The notes beneath the pieces are model-generated. The model made no database searches. It saw nothing but the letters and a program-made list of their open reading frames with translations, and had not been told where the DNA came from. 64,000 nucleotides of DNA from an uncultured Tessaracoccus sp. (GTDB taxonomy: Bacteria > Actinomycetota > Actinomycetes > Propionibacteriales > Propionibacteriaceae): positions 123,004 to 187,003 of the forward strand of contig NZ_CAMYFI010000001.1 in assembly GCF_947255005.1 (NCBI RefSeq). The letters run 5' to 3'. How positions within the stretch are numbered: the stretch's first letter is position 1; every line of letters starts with the position of its first letter. Shown in pieces: positions 8,972-16,370 of the stretch. The position numbers and the translations under genes were made by a program.

Positions 8972-11900
8972 ATGGCCAATGACATGACGACTGCAGCAAT
9001 TGAGCTTCGACTTGGACTGTTGGGATATTCCAGGCCTCGCAAGGGGCGACGTGAGCAGGAAGCGGCTCTGGTCAGCCCCATTCTCGAGCGCCAGCGCGAG
9101 TTGAACCGTCGGCTGAGTTTCGCGATGCCCCCCGTCGACGACCGCATTCAGACATTCCTTGACTCCTACTTCGAGGGCACCGACTGGGATGAGAAGCTTC
9201 CCAGCCGCTCCTTCGTGCTCGATCAGCCGGGGCTGGCACGCGAACTCACCCTCCCGCGCCGCGGCGACGAGTTCCACTCTGAACAGCTGAGCAGCTACCG
9301 CCTCGCCAACGGAGTACTGCACAACCCCGCGAATGACCGTCGCACCACCAAGGGCGTGTTCCATATCGCCGAAGGTGGCCTCCCCATCCAAGACGACAAA
9401 ATTGCGGTGCCGCGCGAGGTGGCCGCTCGTATCTTCGCCGCAGCGCTGCAACCTCCGAAGGACGCGATGCTGTTGCCGTACACCGCGGACGAAGACGAGC
9501 CGGCCTACTGCTGGGCTTCGCTCCTCCTTCGCCCAGTAGTGGTGCCTCCGGTGCATGGCTTCACCCCGCGCCGCACCATGGAGGTCCGATTCTTCGCGCC
9601 CGGCACGCTCATGGCCAACCTTGATTTCGTCGAAGGCATCTTCGGAAACGCGGGCGACCCGCTGCTGCCGGACAACGACGCCGCACTCGACCCCGAAACC
9701 TGGACCGGCCACACCGGCGCCGTCATCTTGGCCCCGCACCTCACGCACCTCACCAAGAAGGAACTCGGCCTGCCCCACGTCGATGACGCCACCGAGCGCC
9801 AGCGTAGAGACGGCCAGTGCTGGAGCGAGCCCGATGAGCGCTACAACGGCGGCACGGCGTTCAAGCTGTGTGTGCGCGACGAGCGAGGCGTTATCTGCAC
9901 CGTCATCGCCGACAACTACTTCGGTTACTGTAAGAAGGAGGTCAAAGCGCAGATCAGCTACGCCAGCAACCTCCTCGGCCTCGTCGAAGAGGAACACTCA
10001 GGCGGCGCCCGCACCTACCCCCGGTACAACCTCGGCCAGACGTTCACCACCGACAGCAACCCCAACCAAACCTTCGAGCAGGCGGTCGAGCACGATCCGG
10101 AGCGCTGGGATGTGCAGCCTGAGGGGTACGCCGTCGCGACGGATATCGAACGGCTCCTCTTGATTCCGCCGAACACTGAACTGTCGCTGCGCGATTCCAC
10201 CGTGACGTGGCATAACGCACAGGGAGAACACTCCATCCCGCTCAAGGGCGACCACACCTACATCACGCCCGACGGGTACCAGATTGAACCGCTGCACCTG
10301 GAGGTCGACGGCAGCCAGTGGACCCTCGTCGGTAGCGTCGCGGTAGCCACCGAGGCGCACAAGCCCGCCACGGTTTCCGGCGGCGGCAAGTCGGAGATCT
10401 CGAAGGACATCACCGACGCGTTCATCGTCGGCAACGCCTACGTCGAGAACTTCGACGAGGACATGCGGCAAGTTGCCAACATCGTCGACCACGACTTCTC
10501 CGACCGCTTCAACGACCCTGCCACCCACGACGTTCGCCCGCTGCTGTCCGACGAACGCAGCGTCGGGTCGGTCATCAAGCTGCTGAGCCCATCGTCGGAC
10601 TACACCGACGAGTACAACGCCTGGCTCGACAGCATCCCGTACCACGTGAAAGAGCTCGTCTTCGTGGTCAAGCGGTTCTACCGCCCCGAATGGGGCGATG
10701 ACTGGGCGAGCCACTTCGCGGTGCCGAGCCTGAACGGACGCACCGGGCACGCGTTGCGCCTAGACGGCGAGAAGATTCGCGTCAACATGTTGCGCGTCGG
10801 CTACGAAGAAGGCGATTCGTGGCGACTGTTCGGGTTGCGCCATGACTTCCACCCCGCGGCCAAGGTGCAAACCGAGGATGACATCACCGCGTCCATCGTC
10901 GCGCCCGGCGGGGAGCACGGGCTGGCCGAGGGGCTGAGCCGCAAATACGTTGAGAACGCGGAGAGGTTGCTCTTCCAGCGCCCCGACGACGCCATCCACC
11001 GTGGCTACGACAAGCAGACGGAGAGAGACATCGCTGAAGGCGCTTTCTTGTCGAACTTCGCGCCGCTCACGCGCGAGGAGGCGCAGGAAATCACCCAAGA
11101 CGCGGTGGGCTTCTCGCAGTTCACCAAGCCGATGCGTCGTCGCCTCGAACGCTTCGCCGCTGGCCACAGTAAGGCCAAGTATGTGGTGTCGTCGGCGCAT
11201 CCGCGCATCGTCAACGGCGTTCGAACGAAGAACCCGCGCTACCTGCAGGTGCGTCCCGACATCGCGAATGCTCGCGCCACCCAACTCGCTGAAGTGGGGG
11301 AACGCATGGCGCTCGGGCTCCGGCACGACGAACCGCTCAGGCACAGCGTCGACGTGGTGGCCGCTGGGCGACGCAATAACGCCGCTTCCGACGGCGTCCC
11401 GGCCCTGTGCGCCTACGCGCCGCTGCACTACATGGAGCTCCCGGAGCTCATGATGGAGTTCATCTCGTCCATGACAGGAAAATCGCCCTCCACCACCGGG
11501 GCTGGCTCCGAAGGCGCGATGACGAAGAAACCATTCAACGCGCTGCCCACCACCTACGACCTCAACGCGGCGCTGTTGTCGTTCGTGCTCACGGGCTACG
11601 ACGGCTGGTTGTCGTCGGCCGGTGTGGTTGGCCCAAACGTGCGCGTCGACCACGACATCTCGCTGCTCATCCCCGAGCTCTTCTCGCGCATGACCCCCGA
11701 GGAACGCGACGCGAAGCACCTCATCGCCGAAGGGGCGCTCGAGCCGGTGCCCGACTTCGAGTTTGAGGGCAAGACGTATGAGGCGAGCCGCTTGGGCTAC
11801 CGCATGACGCAGAGGTTCACTACGAAGTACTTCGGGCGCATCTTCTTGCACCCGTATGTGGTGTTCTCCGACGACATGCTGCGCCCGGAAGAGCAGGACG

Positions 11901-12322
11901 CGGCGCAGTACGCGTCATCGGTGGAGACCATCGTCACCACGCACCAGCGGGTGGGGCAGAGCTACTTTGATGACGGGACCGTCGAATATGCGGTGCCGCC
12001 GATTAAGGCACTCCTGGGCATCATGGCCTACGGTGAATACGACGGGATGACGCTGCACTCGCCGGATTTCCGTGCGATGTTCACCAGGGAGTCGGTGCTC
12101 GCCTCAGCATGGTACGCCGAGCGCCTGCAGTCCGCCGTCGACAATGAGCGCGCCCTCCTCGAACGCTCGATCACCGCGATTGAGGAGTTCATGGCAGACC
12201 CCACGAACCAGGAAGCCAGCGAACGCCTCGGCCTCGCGGAGCGCCTCGCATGGGCGAAATCGGTGCGGCCTGACCCGGAGCGCCTTCGCGGCACGCTCGG
12301 TCGCCAGGTGCGTTTCGTCTGA
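8972..12322 (+). CDS. PPi-type phosphoenolpyruvate carboxykinase (probable)
   Basis: 1116 residues, the length of PPi-dependent PEP carboxykinases, which make PEP and phosphate-chain products from oxaloacetate and pyrophosphate (reversibly) and are known from Propionibacterium and Entamoeba. The recognisable conserved block is ADNYFGYCKKEVKAQISYA followed by NLLGLVEEEHSGGARTYPR. A phosphate-loop-like SGGGKSEISKD lies near residue 450. It is far larger than GTP or ATP PEPCKs. I assign it from remembered family similarity, so the enzyme name should be checked. ATG 8972 is preceded at 6 nt by GACAAT with TTGGTT 16 nt further up, which looks like a leaderless promoter. An in-frame extension to 8705 overlaps the MFS gene and is rejected. 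It stands alone, between the MFS gene and the Nuo-like operon. Confidence 0.75.
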   Translation: MANDMTTAAIELRLGLLGYSRPRKGRREQEAALVSPILERQRELNRRLSFAMPPVDDRIQTFLDSYFEGTDWDEKLPSRSFVLDQPGLARELTLPRRGDEFHSEQLSSYRLANGVLHNPANDRRTTKGVFHIAEGGLPIQDDKIAVPREVAARIFAAALQPPKDAMLLPYTADEDEPAYCWASLLLRPVVVPPVHGFTPRRTMEVRFFAPGTLMANLDFVEGIFGNAGDPLLPDNDAALDPETWTGHTGAVILAPHLTHLTKKELGLPHVDDATERQRRDGQCWSEPDERYNGGTAFKLCVRDERGVICTVIADNYFGYCKKEVKAQISYASNLLGLVEEEHSGGARTYPRYNLGQTFTTDSNPNQTFEQAVEHDPERWDVQPEGYAVATDIERLLLIPPNTELSLRDSTVTWHNAQGEHSIPLKGDHTYITPDGYQIEPLHLEVDGSQWTLVGSVAVATEAHKPATVSGGGKSEISKDITDAFIVGNAYVENFDEDMRQVANIVDHDFSDRFNDPATHDVRPLLSDERSVGSVIKLLSPSSDYTDEYNAWLDSIPYHVKELVFVVKRFYRPEWGDDWASHFAVPSLNGRTGHALRLDGEKIRVNMLRVGYEEGDSWRLFGLRHDFHPAAKVQTEDDITASIVAPGGEHGLAEGLSRKYVENAERLLFQRPDDAIHRGYDKQTERDIAEGAFLSNFAPLTREEAQEITQDAVGFSQFTKPMRRRLERFAAGHSKAKYVVSSAHPRIVNGVRTKNPRYLQVRPDIANARATQLAEVGERMALGLRHDEPLRHSVDVVAAGRRNNAASDGVPALCAYAPLHYMELPELMMEFISSMTGKSPSTTGAGSEGAMTKKPFNALPTTYDLNAALLSFVLTGYDGWLSSAGVVGPNVRVDHDISLLIPELFSRMTPEERDAKHLIAEGALEPVPDFEFEGKTYEASRLGYRMTQRFTTKYFGRIFLHPYVVFSDDMLRPEEQDAAQYASSVETIVTTHQRVGQSYFDDGTVEYAVPPIKALLGIMAYGEYDGMTLHSPDFRAMFTRESVLASAWYAERLQSAVDNERALLERSITAIEEFMADPTNQEASERLGLAERLAWAKSVRPDPERLRGTLGRQVRFV

Positions 12323-12361
12323 CGGCGTCGCCAGGCGGGTGCGAGTAACGAAGACCCCGGT

Positions 12362-12375
12362 GACAGTACACTGTC
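12362..12375. promoter_or_regulatory. Perfect palindrome overlapping the -10 of the Nuo-like operon
   Basis: GACAGTACACTGTC is an inverted repeat of GACAGT about a 2-bp centre. It contains TACACT, which sits 7 nt before the ATG at 12380 and is a good -10 for a leaderless transcript. A dimeric repressor bound here would block transcription of the nuoB/C/I-like genes. It does not match the actinobacterial LexA box. The regulator is not identifiable. Confidence 0.45.
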
Positions 12376-12379
12376 TGCC

Positions 12380-12772
12380 ATGTTGCAGGCAGTGGACTGG
12401 TGCTCCGACGGCTCGGTGTACGTCGTCGACCTCGCACTCGCCTGCTGCGCCCTCGAATCACAGGCCGCACTCGCTGCCCGGCCGCGGGTGCCCGTTGACG
12501 AGCTTCCTGCCGACGCGAACGTGGTGCTCACGCTGTCGGGCACGTTGACCCACGCCATGACACCCGCCGCACAAGCTGCCATTGACGCGTTGCCGTCGCG
12601 ACCGACGGTGGTGGCGTTCGGCGCCTGCGCCTGCATCGGCGGTCCGTACTGGGATTCGTACGCGGTCCAGAAGGGGGCGGGCGGCATCGTCGACGTCGAT
12701 CATTTTGTCGCCGGCTGCCCCCCTCCTCCAGAGGCCTTTGCCGAAGTCATCGAGGGGGTGCGACGTGGCTGA
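12380..12772 (+). CDS. NuoB-like (complex I 20 kDa / NiFe hydrogenase small subunit type) iron-sulfur protein
   Basis: 130 residues, shorter than a NuoB (about 160-200). All four cluster ligands of the family are visible: the adjacent pair ACCALE (C22, C23), FGACACIGG and VAGCPPPPEAF. These bind the N2-type [4Fe-4S] cluster in complex I and the proximal cluster in related hydrogenases. The SGTLTHAM and YWDSYAVQKG segments also match the family. It is the first gene of a coupled set with NuoC-like and NuoI-like proteins but without NuoD, NuoH or antiporter subunits here. No Shine-Dalgarno sequence is seen; a -10-like TACACT 7 nt upstream suggests leaderless expression. The electron acceptor is unknown. 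Confidence 0.85.
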   Translation: MLQAVDWCSDGSVYVVDLALACCALESQAALAARPRVPVDELPADANVVLTLSGTLTHAMTPAAQAAIDALPSRPTVVAFGACACIGGPYWDSYAVQKGAGGIVDVDHFVAGCPPPPEAFAEVIEGVRRG

Positions 12773-13271
12773 GTTCCGGCAATCCGTGCGCAGCGCGATC
12801 GATGAGGGGTTCACCTTCCTCACGTTCCTCACAGCCGTGGATGAGCTCGGACGCGACGGCGGGTTCCGCGTCGTGGCCATGCTGGAGCGCCCCTTAGACG
12901 GCGAACGCCGTGAGTGTTCCCACGCCACGAACCGCAATGCACCCACCGCTCCACGCATCGACGACCTGCTCCCCGGCGCCGGGTGGTTGCAGCGCCAGGT
13001 GCACGACATGTTTGGCATCACTTTCGACGGCGCCGACGACGCCCCGCTCATCCATCACGGCGAGGGCCACCCGCTGCGCAAGGAGTTCCTCCTCCCCGAG
13101 CGGGGAGAATCGTCGTGGCCGGGCGCGGTGGAGCCAGGCCAAGCATCTCCGAGCAGACGCTCGCTGCTTCCGGTCGGCGTGCCCGACCCCACCGTCGCTG
13201 AGAATCCAGCCGCGACGGCGGAAGATGTTGCGCTGAGCGCGACGGGAACGAGAGTGCGGGTTCGTCGATGA
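12765..13271 (+). CDS. NuoC-like (complex I 30 kDa type) protein
   Basis: 168 residues starting at GTG 12765, overlapping the end of the NuoB-like gene by 8 nt. [25 protein letters not shown] matches the N-terminal beta sheet of the 30 kDa subunit, and [20 protein letters not shown] is the counterpart of its signature (ERExxDMFGI type). The C-terminal ~50 residues are low-complexity, rich in Ala, Pro and Arg. In complex I this subunit packs against NuoB and NuoD; no NuoD is present nearby. The following ferredoxin gene overlaps the stop as ATGA. Confidence 0.82.
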   Translation: MAEFRQSVRSAIDEGFTFLTFLTAVDELGRDGGFRVVAMLERPLDGERRECSHATNRNAPTAPRIDDLLPGAGWLQRQVHDMFGITFDGADDAPLIHHGEGHPLRKEFLLPERGESSWPGAVEPGQASPSRRSLLPVGVPDPTVAENPAATAEDVALSATGTRVRVRR

Positions 13272-13582
13272 TCCACGGATCCATCCAGCTTCGAGAATCC
13301 TTGTGCACCTCGTGCATGATCTGCGCGCGAGAGTGTCCGACGTGGTGCATCCGCCTCACCTCGCACCAAGAGCAGACGGTTCCCGCACCCGGAGCGCGCC
13401 CGCGCACCCACAACGTGCTCGACACGTTCTCGATCGACTGGTCGCTGTGTATGTTCTGCGGGGTGTGCATCGAACAGTGCCCGACGGACGCGCTCGAGTG
13501 GCGCGACAGCCGCGTCGCACCGGCGGGTCAGCTCGACGACCTCCTGCAGGGCAAGGCTGCGCTTGCCCCCGAGGACGCGTGA
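13268..13582 (+). CDS. NuoI-like 2x[4Fe-4S] ferredoxin-type protein
   Basis: 104 residues with two complete cluster motifs: [12 protein letters not shown] (residues ~14-25) and [12 protein letters not shown] (~60-71), separated by about 35 residues, as in NuoI and group 4 hydrogenase ferredoxin subunits. The spacer contains an Arg/Pro-rich insertion ([12 protein letters not shown]). It overlaps the NuoC-like gene by ATGA and its stop TGA overlaps the ATG of the MptB gene by one base. It should carry electrons between a soluble donor and the NuoB-like cluster (inference). Confidence 0.88.
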   Translation: MIHGSIQLRESLCTSCMICARECPTWCIRLTSHQEQTVPAPGARPRTHNVLDTFSIDWSLCMFCGVCIEQCPTDALEWRDSRVAPAGQLDDLLQGKAALAPEDA

Positions 13583-15078
13583 TGCTAACGAGAAGGCTCC
13601 GCGATCTGCAGCTGGCTGCGGGGTCGCGCGCGGTGTGGGGCGCCTTCGCCGGTTCGCTGTGCATCCTGCTTGGTTCGCTGAGCCCCGCGTATCTCCCGCA
13701 GGCGTCCCCGTTCTGGAGCGTGCTGCCGCAGACATCCCAGGGCATCGAAGCGCTGCGCTGGCTAGGCACGGTGCTGGTGATGCTCGGTTTGGCGCTCATG
13801 TTCGTCGCCTGGTTCCGTCTTCGCCCGAGCGACCGCCGCGAGCGGGGACGCCCCCCGCTGCGCAACTGGGCCGTGCTCGTCATCGCCTGCGCACCGCTCC
13901 TCGTCGCACCGCCCGTGTTCTCCCACGACGTGTACTCCTACGTCGCCCACGGGTGGCTGCTACACAACGGCCTCGACCCGTACCAAGTGGGGCCGGGTGC
14001 GCTGCCGGGCTACGTCGCCGACCAGGTGGCATGGGTGTGGCGCGACACGCCGGCGCCGTACGGGCCGCTGTCGCTGCGCATCTCACAAGGGCTGATGGCG
14101 CTCGGCGGGTTCGACCCACTCCGGGCCGCGCTGCTGCACCGCATTCCCGCCATCGTGGGCGTCGCGCTCATCGGCTTCGCGGTGCCGCGTATCGCCGGGC
14201 TGCTGAACCTCGGCCGCAGCTTCGCAAGCTGGTTCGTCACTTTGAACCCGCTGCTGCTGATCGACTTCGTTGGCGGCGCCCACAACGACGCGCTCATGAC
14301 GGGCTTCATGGTGCTCGGCATTTGGCTCACGCTCCGCTTCCGGGAGCGCTGGTACGCGGTACTCGCCGGCGCCGTAGCCGTTGGGGTGGGGGCCTCGATC
14401 AAGCAGCCGGCCATCATCGCGGCAGTCGCGCTGCCATTTCTCGTTCGCCCGTGCACGTCGTTCAAGGCGAAGCCTCTGTGCGTGGGGCTGGGGCGCTCGC
14501 TGCTGTCGCTCGGCATTGGCGTGCTGACGTTTTGCGCCATCACCTTCGCAACGAGGCTGGGGTACGGCTGGCTGCATTCTTCCGACGTGCCCGGCCAGGT
14601 GGATACGGTGGCCATCGTCGTGCTGCTGGGTAGAGGGGTGGAGTACCTCTTTGCTACGACGGGGCATCCGGCGGCAGGTGCGGTGGCCTTCGAGATCGTC
14701 CGCCAGCTCGGGTATGTGATCATCGCCGTCGGCATGGTGGTGTTCGCGGCGAAATACCTCGGTACCCAGCCGTTGCGCTTTGTGTCGTGGTCGCTGCTGT
14801 GGTTCGCGCTGTGGGTGCCCGCGATGCACTCCTGGTACTTCCTGTGGGGCGCGGTGCTGCTGCCGATGAGCCGTCCACCGCAACGCCTCATGCGTGTTGC
14901 GATGCTTGTCACCGCTGGTTTGCTGACCTTTAGTGCCCTGAACTTCGGCATGCGCAACGGCCCTTGGCCTGTCATGCTCGTGCTCGTCGCAGTGGTCGCG
15001 TGGGGCCTCTACACCCACGAACTGCGCTTGCCCGGGAGGGACATGCGAGAACCGGAAGCAACCGTCGAGCAAGGATGA
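13582..15078 (+). CDS. MptB-type polyprenol-phosphomannose alpha-1,6-mannosyltransferase
   Basis: 498 residues, GT-C glycosyltransferase fold with about a dozen membrane helices. The first external loop carries the family pattern APPVFSHDVYSYVAHGWLL, with GLDPYQVGP and APYGPLSL after it; WFVTLNPLLLIDFVGGAHND is also characteristic. MptA and MptB extend the alpha-1,6-mannan backbone of lipomannan-like glycolipids outside the membrane, using polyprenol-phosphate mannose. The ATG overlaps the stop of the ferredoxin gene by one base, so it is co-transcribed with the Nuo-like genes despite an unrelated role. Whether it acts as MptA or MptB cannot be decided here. Confidence 0.88.
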   Translation: MLTRRLRDLQLAAGSRAVWGAFAGSLCILLGSLSPAYLPQASPFWSVLPQTSQGIEALRWLGTVLVMLGLALMFVAWFRLRPSDRRERGRPPLRNWAVLVIACAPLLVAPPVFSHDVYSYVAHGWLLHNGLDPYQVGPGALPGYVADQVAWVWRDTPAPYGPLSLRISQGLMALGGFDPLRAALLHRIPAIVGVALIGFAVPRIAGLLNLGRSFASWFVTLNPLLLIDFVGGAHNDALMTGFMVLGIWLTLRFRERWYAVLAGAVAVGVGASIKQPAIIAAVALPFLVRPCTSFKAKPLCVGLGRSLLSLGIGVLTFCAITFATRLGYGWLHSSDVPGQVDTVAIVVLLGRGVEYLFATTGHPAAGAVAFEIVRQLGYVIIAVGMVVFAAKYLGTQPLRFVSWSLLWFALWVPAMHSWYFLWGAVLLPMSRPPQRLMRVAMLVTAGLLTFSALNFGMRNGPWPVMLVLVAVVAWGLYTHELRLPGRDMREPEATVEQG

Positions 15079-15142
15079 CGGGTGCCTTCGGATGCACAGG
15101 CAGCGCAGCTAGGCTCATGGTGCCGTGGAGAAAGGGGTCATC

Positions 15143-16228
15143 ATGGCCGCACGCCTGCAACGCCTTCCAGCCGAGGTGCGTTTCGCTGAAGAGTTAGCGA
15201 CGCTCGCCGCACGGGATGCGAGCCTGGGCAGAGTTGCGCCCGAGGGGTGGCGCCTATCGGCTCCTGCCGTCGTGGAATTTGTGCTCGGCGACGGCGCAGA
15301 GATCTCGCCTAAATTCGTCGGCTCCAGGGCCCTGGTGGAACGCTGTGTGGTGGCTCTCGCCACGAATCGAGGATTGATGCTCATTGGCGAGCCGGGCACG
15401 GCGAAGTCGCTACTCAGCGAGCTGTTGGCAGCGGCGGTCTCGGGTGACACGTCGCTCACCGTGCAGGGCTCAGCGGCCACCACGGAAGACGCCATCAAAT
15501 ACTCGTGGAACTACGCACTACTCCTAGCGGAAGGGCCGACTGAGCGCGCGCTCGTGCCCGCCCCCATTCATCGTGGCATGACTGAGGGCAAGGTGGTGCG
15601 TTTTGAGGAGATCACTCGTTGCGCGCCTGAGGTGCAGGATGCGCTGCTCTCCGTGCTCTCCGACCGCCTTCTCACCATTCCTGAGTTCGACGGCGACGCC
15701 CGCACCGTGCACGCCTTGCGCGGTTTCAACGTCATCGCCACCGCCAACACCCGCGACCGCGGCGTCAACGAGATGTCGGCCGCGCTGAAGCGACGGTTCA
15801 ACTTCGAGACCATCGGCCCCATCCCCGACGCCGATGTCGAGGCCGCGCTGGTGCAGCGTGAGACAGACGCGCTGCTCGCGGAAGCGGGAGTCCCCGCCCG
15901 GCTGCCACGCGACCTGACGCGGGTGATCGTCGAGGTGTTTCGAGAACTGCGTTCAGGGCGCGCAGGCAACCAGGGCGTCGAGCGACTGAGCAGTGCGATG
16001 TCGACCGCCGAGGCGGTGTCGACGGGGCTCGCTGCAGGCTTGGAAGCGGCATGGTTCGGCGACGGCACACCTGGAGGCAAGGAACTCACCTCCGCCCTCG
16101 CCGGGTCAGCATTGAAGGACGACCTCGAGGATCGCTCCCGGCTCCGTGGTTACTACGAGCGGCGTATGCAGGGGGCGAAGGACCCGATTCGCGCCCAGGC
16201 GTGGGCGCATCGTGAGCTGCTGGATTGA
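15143..16228 (+). CDS. MoxR-family AAA+ ATPase (YehL-like)
   Basis: 361 residues. Walker A is GEPGTAKS (residues 82-89), the Walker B region VVRFEEITRC (~152-161), sensor 1 ATANTRDRG and the arginine-finger region SAALKRRFNFE. MoxR ATPases act as chaperone-like remodelling machines with VWA proteins as substrate adaptors. Here a VWA protein, a SWIM protein and DUF5682/DUF4132 proteins follow, the same set as E. coli yehL-yehM-yehP-yehQ-yehI. ATG 15143 is preferred over GTG 15125 because GGAGAAAGGGG lies 6 nt upstream. A -10-like TAGGCT is at 15110-15115. Downstream lies a DUF5682 stub rather than the full gene. Confidence 0.93.
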   Translation: MAARLQRLPAEVRFAEELATLAARDASLGRVAPEGWRLSAPAVVEFVLGDGAEISPKFVGSRALVERCVVALATNRGLMLIGEPGTAKSLLSELLAAAVSGDTSLTVQGSAATTEDAIKYSWNYALLLAEGPTERALVPAPIHRGMTEGKVVRFEEITRCAPEVQDALLSVLSDRLLTIPEFDGDARTVHALRGFNVIATANTRDRGVNEMSAALKRRFNFETIGPIPDADVEAALVQRETDALLAEAGVPARLPRDLTRVIVEVFRELRSGRAGNQGVERLSSAMSTAEAVSTGLAAGLEAAWFGDGTPGGKELTSALAGSALKDDLEDRSRLRGYYERRMQGAKDPIRAQAWAHRELLD

Positions 16229-16290
16229 CCGCGGCCGACCAGGTTGAGCCCTTCAGGCTTCGGCACCACCAGCCGGCCTGGGCGGGCTTT
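16225..16290 (+). pseudogene. 5' remnant of a DUF5682 gene after moxR
   Basis: The 66 bases after the moxR stop encode TAADQVEPFRLRHHQPAW, codon-aligned with the start of the intact DUF5682 protein at 19288 (VAEQVEFFGVRHHSPAG); about 14 of 21 residues agree. The shared CTGCTGGATTGACCG spans the moxR stop in both places. The similarity ends near 16290 and the DUF4132 gene begins at 16371. I read this as what is left of a second DUF5682 gene after a deletion. Confidence 0.7.
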
Positions 16291-16370
16291 CTCGGGTCCC
16301 AAGGATGCTCGAAGGGTTCGCAACGCGCGCTCCGGCGCCGAGGACTCGCCTGGGCCGTAGCATGGGGCGC

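Noticed and set aside
12362..12375. LexA/SOS box at the palindrome before the NuoB-like gene
   Set aside because: The sequence does not fit the actinobacterial LexA consensus (TCGAAC-type half sites).
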